A stretch of 64,000 nt of DNA from Saccharothrix sp. ALI-22-I (GTDB taxonomy: Bacteria > Actinomycetota > Actinomycetes > Mycobacteriales > Pseudonocardiaceae), in NCBI RefSeq assembly GCF_001984175.1, contig NZ_MTQP01000069.1:744001-808000 (forward strand). Reading direction: 5' to 3'. Of the stretch, positions 7,214-16,184 are shown in pieces. Under the pieces are notes generated by a model. That model ran no database searches, was not told where the DNA came from, and saw nothing but the letters and a program-made list of their open reading frames with translations. The position numbers and the translations under genes are program-made. Within the stretch, counting starts at the first letter, position 1. Each line of letters begins with the position of its first letter.

Positions 7214-7954
7214 TTGTTCGAGGCTGCCGGGTGGGGGCTGCTGGCCGGTTCCGCGTTGCTGTTGGGCGCGCTCGTGGGCTACCTGGCGCGCGTGCCGCGC
7301 GGGGTGGTGGCGGCGGTGATGGGGTTCGGCAGCGGGGTGCTGATGTCGGCGGTGTCGTTCGAGCTGATCGAGGAGGCGCACGAGCTGGGCGGGTTGCCGC
7401 CCACGGCGTCGGGCGCGGCGCTCGGGGCGGTGGTCTACACGGCGGCGAACGTGGCGTTGGCGCGGCGTGGCGCCCGGCACCGGAAGCGGTCGGGTGGTCT
7501 GCAGCCGTCCGAGGCCGAGCAGAGCGGGTCGGGGACGGCGATCGCGGTCGGTGCGCTGCTGGACGGGATACCCGAGTCGGTGGTGATCGGCGCGAGCCTG
7601 CTCAGCGGCGGCGGCGTGAGCGCGGTGACCGTGGTCGCCGTGTTCATCAGCAACGTACCGGAGGGGTTGTCGTCGGCGGCGGGGATGCGGCGGGCCGGGC
7701 GGTCGCGGCGGTACGTGTTCGGGTTGTGGATCGGGATCGCCGCGGTGAGCGGGCTGGCGGCGATGGCCGGGTACGGCCTGCTGGCCGGTGCGCCGCCGGT
7801 GTGGCTGGCGGGCATCACCGCGTTCGCGGGCGGCGCGATCCTGTCGATGGTGGCAGACACCATGATCCCCGAGGCGTTCGACGACGCCCACCTGCTCGTG
7901 GGCCTGGTGACGGTCTCGGGCTTCCTGACCGCGTTCGCCCTGTCACACGCCTGA
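7214..7954 (+). CDS. ZIP-family metal transporter
   Basis: 246 residues from TTG 7214, with GGGGGAGG 6 nt upstream. Predicted helices alternate with short loops; VGALLDGIPESVVIGASLL (about 115-133) and VAVFISNVPEGLSSAAGM (about 142-159) are the paired ZIP helices IV and V, with the conserved HxxPE replaced by DGIPE and NVPEG. A soluble loop with ARRGARHRKRSGG lies in the usual variable region. Members move zinc, iron or manganese into the cytoplasm. The missing metal-ligand histidines are notable. Confidence 0.85.
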   Translation: MFEAAGWGLLAGSALLLGALVGYLARVPRGVVAAVMGFGSGVLMSAVSFELIEEAHELGGLPPTASGAALGAVVYTAANVALARRGARHRKRSGGLQPSEAEQSGSGTAIAVGALLDGIPESVVIGASLLSGGGVSAVTVVAVFISNVPEGLSSAAGMRRAGRSRRYVFGLWIGIAAVSGLAAMAGYGLLAGAPPVWLAGITAFAGGAILSMVADTMIPEAFDDAHLLVGLVTVSGFLTAFALSHA

Positions 7955-8023
7955 CCAGCCGCCCGGTCCCGACGCCGCCGAAAATGCCTTGCCCGACGAT
8001 GGGAAGATCGCCAAGCTCGGGGC

Positions 8024-8935
8024 ATGGTCGACGATCCGTACAGCGACGGTCGCGCCGGTGTCGACGCGGACCTGGTGAAACGGCTGATCGCGAGCCAGTT
8101 CCCGCGGTGGCGCGATCTCCCGGTGACGCCGGTCGAAGTCGACGGGTGGGACAACCGCACGTACCGGCTCGGCGATGACATGACCGTGCGGCTGCCCACC
8201 GGCGAGGGTTACGTGCCGGCCGTGGCCAAGGAGCACCGGTGGCTACCTGTGCTCGCGGCGTCGTTGCCCGTTCCGGTGCCCGTGTCGCTGGCGATGGGCG
8301 AACCGGGCGAGGGCTACCCGTTCCCCTGGTCGGTCCGCCGCTGGATGGACGGGCGGACCGCCTCCCCCGACCGCATCGACGACCTCTCCGGGTTCGCGGT
8401 CTCGATCGCCGACTTCATCCGCGCCTTGCAGCGCATCGACGCGACGGACGGACCGCCGGCCGGTGCGCACTGCTTCTACCGGGGCACGCCGCCCGCGCAC
8501 TACGACGGCTGGACCCGGCGCGCGCTCACCGTGCTGGAGGGGCATGTCGACGCGGAACGGGCCGCGGCCGTGTGGGAGGACGCCATCCGCACGCCCGCCT
8601 GGGCCGGGCCGCCGGTCTGGTTCCACGGCGACATCGCGAGCGGCAACCTGCTGGTCGACGGCGGGAAGCTGACCGCGGTCATCGACTTCGGCGGGTGCGG
8701 CGTCGGTGACCCGGCCTGCGACCTGGTGATCGCGTGGACGATGTTCTCCGGCGACAGCCGGGAGGCGTTCCGCGACGCGGTCGGTCTGGACGCCGCCACC
8801 TGGGCACGGGCGCGCGGCTGGGCGTTGTGGAAGGCCCTCATCACGCTCGCCGACATCGTCGAGCACGACAAGGGCGAGGAGCAGGCCGCGGTCAACCGGC
8901 GGCTGATCGAGGAGATCCTGAACGACGCGCCGTGA
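8024..8935 (+). CDS. Aminoglycoside phosphotransferase (APH)-fold kinase
   Basis: 303 residues. Kinase-like signature: GWDNRTYRLGDDMTVRLP (about 39-56, nucleotide loop and Lys-bearing strand), catalytic loop WFHGDIASGNLLV (about 201-213, with H-G-D-x-x-x-x-N), and metal site VIDFGGCGVGDPACDL (about 220-235). The HGDIASGN loop is closest to homoserine-kinase/macrolide-phosphotransferase-like members. Resistance is not implied: most environmental paralogues act on unknown metabolites. Single gene followed by a terminator. Confidence 0.85.
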   Translation: MVDDPYSDGRAGVDADLVKRLIASQFPRWRDLPVTPVEVDGWDNRTYRLGDDMTVRLPTGEGYVPAVAKEHRWLPVLAASLPVPVPVSLAMGEPGEGYPFPWSVRRWMDGRTASPDRIDDLSGFAVSIADFIRALQRIDATDGPPAGAHCFYRGTPPAHYDGWTRRALTVLEGHVDAERAAAVWEDAIRTPAWAGPPVWFHGDIASGNLLVDGGKLTAVIDFGGCGVGDPACDLVIAWTMFSGDSREAFRDAVGLDAATWARARGWALWKALITLADIVEHDKGEEQAAVNRRLIEEILNDAP

Positions 8936-8942
8936 CGCCGAG

Positions 8943-8971
8943 AGGGGTGCCTCCGCAGCGGAGACACCCCT
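8943..8971. terminator. Terminator hairpin between the APH-fold gene and xylB
   Basis: Inverted repeat AGGGGTGCCTCCGC (8943-8956) with GCGGAGACACCCCT (8958-8971), one G-T pair, then TT. It separates convergent genes ending at 8935 and 8977 and probably works both ways. Confidence 0.75.
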
Positions 8972-8976
8972 TCGGC

Positions 8977-10353
8977 TCAGCGGTTGACGGTCAGTTCACG
9001 CGCCGACGCGTAGCGTTCGCGGACCCACGGGGTCGGGTCGGCCTCTACGGAGGTGGAGGCCAGTTCCGTCCAGTGTGGTGGTGCGTCCGCGCCGCTGGCC
9101 GCCCACGCCGCCTGCCTGGCGGCGCCGTCTGCCACGTACTCGCTCGGCGACGGCACCAGTACCGGGCAGCCGAACACGGCGGGGGCTAGCTGTTGCACGG
9201 CGGGCATCTTGGCCGCACCGCCGATCAGGAGCACCCGCGTTACGGGCATGCCGAGGGCCACCAGGGCGTCGATGGCGTCGGCCAGGCTGCACAGCAGGCC
9301 CTCGACCGCGGCGCGTGCCATGTGCGCCGGGGTCATGGTGTCCAGGCGGAGGCCGTGCAGGGCGCCGGTGGAGTCGGGCTTGTTCGGTGTCCGCTCACCC
9401 TCCAGGTACGGCACGAAGACCAGGCCGTCGGCGCCTGCGGGGGCGCTGAGGGCCAGGTCCGACAGCTCGGCCAGGTCGACCTTCAGCATGGCCGCGGTTG
9501 CGTCGAGAATCCGTGACGCGTTGAGGGTGCACACGAGCGGCAGGTGGCCGCCTTCGGCGTCGGCGAAGCCGTTGACGATGCCGGTGCCGTCGGCGACCGG
9601 GTTCGGCCATCGTGCGAAGGCCGTGCCGGAGGTGCCGATGGACACGACGACGTCACCGGGCTGTGCCTGCACGCCCAGGGCCGCTGCCGCGTTGTCGCCT
9701 GCGCCCGCGCCGAACCGGCCGATCAGGTCGGCCGGACCCAGCACGCGCGGGAGTGCGACTACCTTGCCCAGGGCCAGTTCCAGGAGATCCGGCCGGTAGT
9801 CCTCTGTGGACGGCGACCAGTAACCCGTGCCGCTGGCGTCGCTGCGGTCGGTGGTCAGGGCGTCCAACGACGTCCCGCCGGACAGTTTCCAGGTCAGCCA
9901 GTCGTGCGGCAGGCACACGGCTGCCGTGCGGGCCGCCGACTCGGGTTCGTGAGCCGCCAGCCAGCGCAGCTTGGTCACGGTGAGGGAGGCGACCGGGACG
10001 CTGCCGATCGCCTCGGCCCACTTGTCCGGACCGCCCAGTTCGGCAGTGAGGTCGGCCGCCGCCGCTGCGGAACGGGTGTCGTTCCACAGCAGCGCCGGCC
10101 GCACTACCTCGCCGGAGGAGTCCAGCGTGACCATGCCGTGCTGCTGGGCGGCCACCGATACGGCGGTCACGTCGTCCAGGCCGCCCGCGTCCGCGATGGC
10201 CGTCTGGAGTGCGTCCCACCACGCGGCGGGGTGCACCTCGGTGCCCGTCGGGTGCGCCGCACGTCCTTGCCGCACAAGGGCGCCGGTGTCCGAATCGCGC
10301 ACCACCACCTTGCAGGACTGGGTGGACGAGTCGACGCCCGCGACGAGCGCCAT
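8977..10353 (-). CDS. xylB: Xylulokinase
   Basis: 458 residues, FGGY kinase family. The start ALVAGVDSSTQSCKVVVRD is the first ATP-binding strand. VSIGTSGTAFA (about 236-246) and LLIGGAAKMPAVQQL (about 375-389) are the phosphate and adenosine motifs. AAQQHGMVTLD (about 68-78) carries the xylulokinase QQHGM loop that binds D-xylulose. It phosphorylates D-xylulose to xylulose 5-phosphate in the cytoplasm. Its ATG overlaps the xylA stop as TGATG, so the two are translated together. Confidence 0.93.
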   Translation of the reverse strand: MALVAGVDSSTQSCKVVVRDSDTGALVRQGRAAHPTGTEVHPAAWWDALQTAIADAGGLDDVTAVSVAAQQHGMVTLDSSGEVVRPALLWNDTRSAAAAADLTAELGGPDKWAEAIGSVPVASLTVTKLRWLAAHEPESAARTAAVCLPHDWLTWKLSGGTSLDALTTDRSDASGTGYWSPSTEDYRPDLLELALGKVVALPRVLGPADLIGRFGAGAGDNAAAALGVQAQPGDVVVSIGTSGTAFARWPNPVADGTGIVNGFADAEGGHLPLVCTLNASRILDATAAMLKVDLAELSDLALSAPAGADGLVFVPYLEGERTPNKPDSTGALHGLRLDTMTPAHMARAAVEGLLCSLADAIDALVALGMPVTRVLLIGGAAKMPAVQQLAPAVFGCPVLVPSPSEYVADGAARQAAWAASGADAPPHWTELASTSVEADPTPWVRERYASARELTVNR

Positions 10354-11489
10354 CAGCGCGCGCCCAACAGGTGCTCCAGCGCCAGCTGCGACAGGCGCAC
10401 GAAGCCGTAGCCGCGTTCACCGGCGGCGGACGGGTCGAAGTCCTCGCCCTTCAGGAAGTCCGCGATCGACTCGCCCTCGTTCAGGGTCGGCTCGGCCAGC
10501 TCGTACACGCCGCTGGTCTTGAGCGCCTCCTGCACCTCGGGGTCGGCGCGGAACGCCGCCGACCGCTCGCGCAGCAGCTGGTAGGTGCGCATGTTGGCCG
10601 CCGCGCTCTCCCACACGCCGTCCATGTCCTCGGTGCGCAGCGGCTTGTAGTCGAAGTGCCGCGGGCCCTCGTAGCCGCCGTTCTCCAGCAGGTCGACCAG
10701 GAAGAACGCGGACAGCAGATCGCCCTGGCCGAACACGAAGTCCTGGTCGTAGCGCGGGCCCTTCTGGCCGTTGAGGTCGATGTGGAAGAGCTTGCCCTGC
10801 CACAGCGCCTGGCCGATGCCGTGCACGAAGTTGAGGCCCGCCATCTGCTCGTGGCCGACCTCGGGGTTCACGCCGACCAGCTCGTGGTGCTCCAGCGTCG
10901 AGATGAACGCCAGCGCGTGGCCGATCGTGGGCAGCAGGATGTCGCCGCGCGGCTCGTTGGGCTTGGGCTCCAGCGCGAAGCGGAAGCCGTAGCCCTGGTC
11001 GATCGAGTACTGCGCGACCGTGTCGACGGCCTCGCGGTAGCGGTCGAGGGCGGCGTGCACGGGCTTGCCGGCATCGACCTCCGAGCCTTCGCGGCCACCC
11101 CACATCACGATGGTTTCCGCGCCGAGCTCGGCCGCCAGCTCCAGGTTGCGCAGCACCTTGCGCAGCGCGAACCGGCGCACCGTGCGGTCGTTGCTGGTGA
11201 AGCCGCCGTCCTTGAACACCGGGTGGGCGAACAGGTTGGTGGTCACCATCGGCACGACCATGCCGGTCTCGTCCAACGCCGCGCGGAACGCGGCGACCCG
11301 CTTGTCCGCCTCGGCCGCGTCCGCGCCGAAGGGGACCAGGTCGTCGTCGTGGAACGTGATGCCCCACGCACCGAGCTCCGAGAGCTTGCGCACCGCCAAC
11401 GGCGCGTCCAGAACGGGGCGGGTCGCCTCACCGAACGGGTCGCGTCCCTGCCAGCCGACCGTCCACAGGCCGAAGCTGAACTTGTCCAC
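10353..11489 (-). CDS. xylA: Xylose isomerase
   Basis: 378 residues, close to the roughly 387 of Streptomyces enzymes; the GTG at 11489 has GGAGGTGC just upstream. FGLWTVGWQGRDPFG opens the TIM barrel; ITFHDDDL (about 44-51) holds the catalytic His; LEPKPNEPRGD (about 171-181) gives the metal-binding Glu and active-site Lys; FHIDLNGQKGPRYDQD (about 235-250) gives further metal ligands. Converts D-xylose to D-xylulose; cytoplasmic homotetramer. First gene of xylAB, divergent from the ROK regulator across a 61-bp gap holding a palindrome. Confidence 0.96.
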   Translation of the reverse strand: MDKFSFGLWTVGWQGRDPFGEATRPVLDAPLAVRKLSELGAWGITFHDDDLVPFGADAAEADKRVAAFRAALDETGMVVPMVTTNLFAHPVFKDGGFTSNDRTVRRFALRKVLRNLELAAELGAETIVMWGGREGSEVDAGKPVHAALDRYREAVDTVAQYSIDQGYGFRFALEPKPNEPRGDILLPTIGHALAFISTLEHHELVGVNPEVGHEQMAGLNFVHGIGQALWQGKLFHIDLNGQKGPRYDQDFVFGQGDLLSAFFLVDLLENGGYEGPRHFDYKPLRTEDMDGVWESAAANMRTYQLLRERSAAFRADPEVQEALKTSGVYELAEPTLNEGESIADFLKGEDFDPSAAGERGYGFVRLSQLALEHLLGAR

Positions 11490-11502
11490 GAGGGCACCTC
11501 CA

Positions 11503-11525
11503 ATAAGTTTGATGCCTGAACTTAT
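11503..11525. promoter_or_regulatory. Candidate XylR operator
   Basis: ATAAGTT (11503-11509), 9 nt, AACTTAT (11519-11525): a perfect 7-bp inverted repeat in an AT-rich island in the short gap between xylA and the ROK gene. It lies immediately upstream of the xylA Shine-Dalgarno and beside the xylR -10 box, so one bound repressor could block both. AT-rich palindromes with such a centre are typical of ROK regulators. Confidence 0.65.
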
Positions 11526-11538
11526 CGCACTCAGCCGC

Positions 11539-11544
11539 TAGTAT
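11539..11544 (+). promoter_or_regulatory. -10 box of xylR, probable leaderless start
   Basis: TAGTAT lies 6 nt before the GTG at 11551 and no Shine-Dalgarno is present. The -35 region is poor, and the right arm of the xylose palindrome lies between the expected -35 and the -10. Confidence 0.45.
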
Positions 11545-11550
11545 CCAGTG

Positions 11551-12723
11551 GTGTCCAGACCGCAGCCCGCGAGCCAGCACACCGTGCGACGGCACAACTC
11601 CGCCCTCGTGCTCGACGCGATCGCCGAGGCTCCCGGCTCGTCGCGGGCGGCCGTCGCCGCGCGCACCGGTCTGACCAAGGCGACCGTGTCGAGCCTGGTG
11701 GACCGGATGATCGGCGCCGGGCTCGTCGCCGAGGGCGAGGCGCAGGCGCGATCCGGTCCCGGCAGGCGCGGCACGGCGCTGCACCTGTCGCCCACCGGAC
11801 CGCACGGGCTCGGCGTGGAGATCGGCGTCGACTACCTGGCGACGTGCCTGGTCGACCTCACCGGACAGGTGCGGGCGCGGTGGCTGCGGCCCAGCGACAA
11901 TCGTGCCTCCTCCCCCGCCCGCGTGCTGGCCAAGGTGGCCACGGCGGTGCGGACGGCGGCGAAGCAGGACGTGCCGATCGGCGGGGTGGGCGTGGCCGTG
12001 CCCGGCCTGGTGGAGGTGGCCGGCGGGTCGCTGCGGGTCGCGCCGAACCTGGGGTGGCGCGAGGTGGACATCCGGGGCGAGCTGACCCGCCGGATGGCGC
12101 TGGACGTGCCGGTGCTGGTGGCGAACGAGGCGAACCTGGCCGCGTTGGCCGAGCTGTGGCACGGGGAAGTGGCGGCGGACTTCCTGCACATCTCGGGTGA
12201 GATCGGCATCGGCGCGGGGATCGTGGTGGCCGGCGGGCTGTTCGAGGGCGTGTCCGGGTTCGGTGGCGAGATCGGCCACCTGTCCGTCGACCCACGTGGG
12301 CCGCAGTGCGCGTGCGGGTCGCGGGGGTGCCTGGAGCGGCTGGCGGGGCAGGACGAGATCGTGCGCGCGGCGGGCGTCTCCGGCGTGGACGAACTGCTGG
12401 CGCGGCTGGCGGCGGGTGACCGCACGGCGACTGCGGCGGTGCGCTCGGCGGCACGGTGGCTCGGCGTGGCCCTCTCCGGCGCGGTGAACCTCCTGGACCT
12501 GCCCACCGTGGTGCTCGGCGGCACCTACGCCCGCCTGGAACCGTGGCTCCAGGAGCCCCTGCACGCCGAACTGGACCGCCGCGTGGTCAGCGCCGAGTGG
12601 TCCAAGGTCCGCGTCGTGGCCTCGTCCCTGGGCGCCGAAGCGGCCGTGCGCGGCGCCGCGACCACCGCCGTCCGCGCCATCCTCGCCGACCCGGAGCCCT
12701 ACGTGACCTCAGTCCTGACCTGA
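11551..12723 (+). CDS. xylR: ROK-family transcriptional repressor of the xylose genes
   Basis: 390 residues (or 391 from the GTG at 11548). Residues about 10-75 form a winged helix (HNSALVLDAI, GSSRAAVAARTGLTKATVSS, LVDRMIGAGLVAEGE). The ROK sugar-kinase-like domain follows, with HISGEIGIGAGIVVAGGLF, then GFGGEIGHLSVDPRGPQCAC and GSRGCLE, the ROK zinc-binding cysteine cluster. It probably releases the operator when xylose binds. The divergent position over xylAB supports the role. The 3' end overlaps the next convergent gene by 15 nt. Confidence 0.88.
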   Translation: MSRPQPASQHTVRRHNSALVLDAIAEAPGSSRAAVAARTGLTKATVSSLVDRMIGAGLVAEGEAQARSGPGRRGTALHLSPTGPHGLGVEIGVDYLATCLVDLTGQVRARWLRPSDNRASSPARVLAKVATAVRTAAKQDVPIGGVGVAVPGLVEVAGGSLRVAPNLGWREVDIRGELTRRMALDVPVLVANEANLAALAELWHGEVAADFLHISGEIGIGAGIVVAGGLFEGVSGFGGEIGHLSVDPRGPQCACGSRGCLERLAGQDEIVRAAGVSGVDELLARLAAGDRTATAAVRSAARWLGVALSGAVNLLDLPTVVLGGTYARLEPWLQEPLHAELDRRVVSAEWSKVRVVASSLGAEAAVRGAATTAVRAILADPEPYVTSVLT

Positions 12724-13215
12724 CCCGTTCAGGACGGCCAGGAGCGCCTGGTAGGTGTGGTCCGGGTCGCCTTCGCGGGAGGGGATGACCACCGGGTGGC
12801 GGGTGGCGATGATGGCCATCAGGTTGTCGTACATGATCGACAGCGTCTCCGGGGTCTCGTGGATGGTGCCGCGCTCGGCGAAGCGGCGCAGGGCGTTCTC
12901 CTTCGAGTCGAGCAGGACGATCTCGTGGAACGTCACGCCGACGTCCGCGGCGAGGTGGCGGAGGCGGTCCAGGAACTCCGGGCGGCCCAGGAACTGGGGC
13001 ACGACGACGTCGTGACCGGAGGTCAGGTGCGTGCGGGCGGCGGCGATCGCGATGTCACGGGCCAACAGGCCGGCCTGGCGCAGGTCGCCGCTGATCAGGT
13101 CGCGCACCCGGTCCACGTCCAACGCCAACGCGGGCGGGTGGTCCTCGGCGTAACGGCGGGCGATGGTCGACTTGCCACACCCCGGCGGGCCGTTCAACGC
13201 GATCAGGCGAGCCAC
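12709..13215 (-). CDS. P-loop kinase-like ATPase
   Basis: 168 residues from GTG 13215; longer readings upstream lie opposite the NTPase gene and are shadows. Walker A is GPPGCGKST (about 9-17); DVDRVRDLI is the kinase-like base region, and the C-terminal half has the charged lid RRFAERGTIHETPETL. It resembles the small AAA/zeta-like kinases that phosphorylate metabolites or antibiotics; the substrate cannot be named. Convergent with xylR, 15-nt overlap. Confidence 0.75.
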   Translation of the reverse strand: MARLIALNGPPGCGKSTIARRYAEDHPPALALDVDRVRDLISGDLRQAGLLARDIAIAAARTHLTSGHDVVVPQFLGRPEFLDRLRHLAADVGVTFHEIVLLDSKENALRRFAERGTIHETPETLSIMYDNLMAIIATRHPVVIPSREGDPDHTYQALLAVLNGSGQD

Positions 13216-13348
13216 ACCGGCGAGACTAGCGGCGGGAACGGCGCCTGGGCGAACACACTGGCGAAACGCGCCGGCCCTGTTCACCCGAATGAGCCCACCG
13301 GATGCGGACACGCTCCGGCCGCTCGTCTGACAGCCTGGACGGCACGTT

Positions 13349-13376
13349 TTGACGTTGAACGCCGGTGGCGGACAAT
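13349..13376 (+). promoter_or_regulatory. Housekeeping-type promoter of the HTH-NTPase-WD40 gene
   Basis: TTGACG (13349-13354), 16 nt, GACAAT (13371-13376). Expected transcript start near 13383, with GGGGGTGG as Shine-Dalgarno before GTG 13405. Five of six and four of six consensus matches. Confidence 0.5.
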
Positions 13377-13404
13377 CGGGGATACTGGGGCAGGGGGTGG
13401 ACCG

Positions 13405-16119
13405 GTGCCGCGTGGAGAGCGCCCTTTGGACGTGGGCGACAGCCCGCTGCTCAAGTTCGCCGCCGACCTGCGTTCGTTGCGGGACAAGGCGGGCGGGTTC
13501 AGCTACCGGCAGTTGGGCGCGCGCGCCCACTACTCGGCGACGACGCTGTCGGACGCGGCGGGCGGGCGGAAGCTGCCGACGCTCGCGGTGACGTTGGCCT
13601 ACGTCCGCGCCTGCGAGGGCGACGTGGCCGAGTGGGAGGACCGGTGGCGGCAGGTCGCCGCCGAGGTGCTGCCCAGCCCCGAGCCGCAGCCCGACGAGGG
13701 CCACCCGCCGTACGCGGGCCTGGCCGCCTACGGCACCGAGGACGCCGAGTGGTTCTTCGGCCGCGACCACCTGCTGGACGACCTGGAGCAGCGCATCGCG
13801 CACCGGCGGTTCGTCGCGGTGTTCGGCGCGTCCGGCGCGGGCAAGTCGTCCCTGCTGTGCGCCGGTCTGGTGCCGCGGCTGACCGGCCGGGTCGTGGTCA
13901 CCACGCCCAGCGAGACCGGTGCGCCGGACCTGGACGCGGACCTGCTGATCGTGGACCAGTTCGAAGAGGTCTTCACGCTGTGGCCGGACGTCGACCAGCG
14001 CGCGGCGTACATCGACGCGCTGCTGACCGCCCGGTGCAAGGTCGTGATCGGCGTGCGGGCCGACTTCTACGGGCACTGCGCGCAGCACCCGGCGCTGGTG
14101 GAGGCGCTGACCGACGGCCAGCTGCTGCTCGGGCCGATGGGTCCAGAGGAGCTGCGCCAGGTGATCATGCAGCCCGCCGTGAAGGCGTCGTGCACGGTGG
14201 AGACGGCGCTGGTGTCCCGGCTCGTCGCGGACGCCACCGGTCAGGCGGGCGTGCTGCCGCTGATGTCGCACGCCCTGCTGGAGACGTGGCGGCGCCGGCG
14301 CGGCACCACGTTGACGCTGGCCGGGTACGAGGCGGCGGGCGGCGTCCAGCACGCCATCGCGCAGACCGCCGAACGCACCTTCACCTCGTTGGAGAAGCAG
14401 CAGCGGGCGTTGGCGCGGCAGGTGTTCCTGCGGCTCACCGCGCTCGGCGACGGCACCGAGGATACCAAGCGGCGGCTGCCGCGCGCCGAACTCGACCACG
14501 ACGTGGACGTGGACGTCGTGCTCGACCGGCTGGCGCACGCCCGACTGCTCACCCTGGACCGGGACAGCGTGGAGATCGCGCACGAAGCGCTGATCCGCTC
14601 CTGGCCGCGGCTGCGCGGCTGGCTGGCCGAGGACCGGGAGGGGCTGCGCACCATGCGGCAGCTCACCGAGGCCGCGGCCACCTGGGACTCGCTCGGCCGC
14701 GACCCGGACGCGCTGTACCGGGGCTCGCGGCTGGACACCGCGGTCGAGTGGACGCAACGGGACGGCGTGCGCACCAGCGCCCAGGAGCGGGACTTCCTGG
14801 CCGACAGCCTCCAGGCCCGCGACCGGGAACGACAACTCGCGCACCGGCGCACCCGCAGGCTGCGGCAGCTGGTGGCTTTACTGGCCGTGCTGCTGTTGCT
14901 CGCCGGCACGGCCGTGGTGCTCGCGATCAACGCGCAGAAGGAGGCCGCCGAGGGCTGGCGCTCGTCGGCCGCCTGGTTCGTGTCCAACCAGGCGCAGTCG
15001 TTGCGCGGCAGCAACCCGGGGTTGGCCGACCAGCTGGCCATCGCCGCCTACCGGCTCAACCCGACCGGACCGCTGCGCGACGGCGTGCTCACCGCGCACG
15101 CGGCGAGCGAGGAGGACGTGGTCACCCGCTCGGCGTACCCGTCCGGCGGTGGCCTGAGCCCGGACGGCCTGCCGCGCCCCAGCGCACGCGTGCCCGTCCC
15201 CGCCGACGAGCCGTACATCCGGCTCGGCGCCCGCACCAACCCGCGCGCCGCCGTCACCTCGATGGCCGTCGACGGCTTCCAGCAGGCGTTCGCCACCACG
15301 GTGGAGGGGCGGGTGGCGAAGGTCTGGGACGTCACCGACGCGATCACCCCCGAGGTGGCGCACACGTTCGACTTCCCGGTGCGGCGGATCGCGCTGGACC
15401 CGGCGGGCGCCCGCACCCTGATCACCGTCTCGGACCGGGACGAGGTCACCGTGTGGGACTGGTCCGTGCCGGAGCGGCCGGCGATGCGGGGGAAGCTGAT
15501 CGGTCACCCGCGCCCGCTCAACGGCGTCGTCTACAGCCAGGACGGGCACGTGGTCGTCACCTACGACGACGCGGGCACGCTCCGCGTGTGGGACGTGTCC
15601 GACCCGGCGCGACCGATGCGGATCGGGGTGGTGGAGACCGGCAGGGAGATCACCGCGGCCGCGCTGTCCCCGGACAACCGCACGCTCGCGGCCGGCTTCG
15701 CGAACGGCCTGGTCCGGATGTGGGACCGGACCAAGCAGTGGGCGCCCGAGGAGACGTGGTCCCAGAAGGTGCACCCGGAGTCGATCCGCGCGCTGGGCTT
15801 CCGGCAGGACGGCCGGGCGCTGGCCACCGTGGGCAAGGACGACAAGGTGGTGCTGTGGGACGTGTCCGACCCCACCCGCCCGGTCGAGCAGGGGCGGATC
15901 ACCGGGCGCACCACCGGTGTGTACGGGGTGGCGTTCGGCGACGCCCCCGACCGGGTGGTGACGTCCAACTCCGACGGCACGACCCGTTCCTGGGGCTTCG
16001 ACTTCGACACCGCGGTGGCCGAGATGTGCTCGGCGGTCGAGGCGCACATCTCGCGCGAGGAGTGGCAGCAGTACGTGGCCGCGGTGGGCGCGTTGCAGTA
16101 CTTCCAACCGTGCGCCTGA
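13405..16119 (+). CDS. HTH-nSTAND1-type NTPase with transmembrane helix and WD40 propeller
   Basis: 904 residues from GTG 13405. Residues 13-90 are an XRE-like helix-turn-helix (SYRQLGARAHYSATTLSDAA). Residues 100-480 are a STAND NTPase: entry PPYAGLAAYGTEDAEWFFGR, Walker A GASGAGKSS (141-149), Walker B LIVDQFEEVF (181-190), and a helical part with IAHEALIRSWPRL (391-403). A membrane helix follows (489-509), then a Leu/Ala-rich linker and, from about 600, WD40-like repeats (VWDVTDA, VWDWSVPE, VWDVSDPAR, MWDRTK, LWDVSDPTR). HTH and NTPase would be cytoplasmic and the propeller outside. Ligand and target unknown; a signalling or immune role is inference. Confidence 0.88.
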   Translation: MPRGERPLDVGDSPLLKFAADLRSLRDKAGGFSYRQLGARAHYSATTLSDAAGGRKLPTLAVTLAYVRACEGDVAEWEDRWRQVAAEVLPSPEPQPDEGHPPYAGLAAYGTEDAEWFFGRDHLLDDLEQRIAHRRFVAVFGASGAGKSSLLCAGLVPRLTGRVVVTTPSETGAPDLDADLLIVDQFEEVFTLWPDVDQRAAYIDALLTARCKVVIGVRADFYGHCAQHPALVEALTDGQLLLGPMGPEELRQVIMQPAVKASCTVETALVSRLVADATGQAGVLPLMSHALLETWRRRRGTTLTLAGYEAAGGVQHAIAQTAERTFTSLEKQQRALARQVFLRLTALGDGTEDTKRRLPRAELDHDVDVDVVLDRLAHARLLTLDRDSVEIAHEALIRSWPRLRGWLAEDREGLRTMRQLTEAAATWDSLGRDPDALYRGSRLDTAVEWTQRDGVRTSAQERDFLADSLQARDRERQLAHRRTRRLRQLVALLAVLLLLAGTAVVLAINAQKEAAEGWRSSAAWFVSNQAQSLRGSNPGLADQLAIAAYRLNPTGPLRDGVLTAHAASEEDVVTRSAYPSGGGLSPDGLPRPSARVPVPADEPYIRLGARTNPRAAVTSMAVDGFQQAFATTVEGRVAKVWDVTDAITPEVAHTFDFPVRRIALDPAGARTLITVSDRDEVTVWDWSVPERPAMRGKLIGHPRPLNGVVYSQDGHVVVTYDDAGTLRVWDVSDPARPMRIGVVETGREITAAALSPDNRTLAAGFANGLVRMWDRTKQWAPEETWSQKVHPESIRALGFRQDGRALATVGKDDKVVLWDVSDPTRPVEQGRITGRTTGVYGVAFGDAPDRVVTSNSDGTTRSWGFDFDTAVAEMCSAVEAHISREEWQQYVAAVGALQYFQPCA

Positions 16120-16184
16120 GATCGGTGTCCTGAGAAGGGTGCCCTGAGCTGGCGTGTCGTCCGACCCGGACGGATAATCACGCC

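Noticed and set aside
8024..8935. Aminoglycoside resistance gene
   Set aside because: The APH fold is present, but most such actinomycete paralogues have other or unknown substrates and nothing nearby suggests an antibiotic cluster.
12757..13404. Long 5' extension of the HTH-NTPase frame
   Set aside because: The extension lies opposite the P-loop kinase gene and has Arg/Gly-rich, non-coding composition. GTG 13405 has a Shine-Dalgarno and a promoter upstream.
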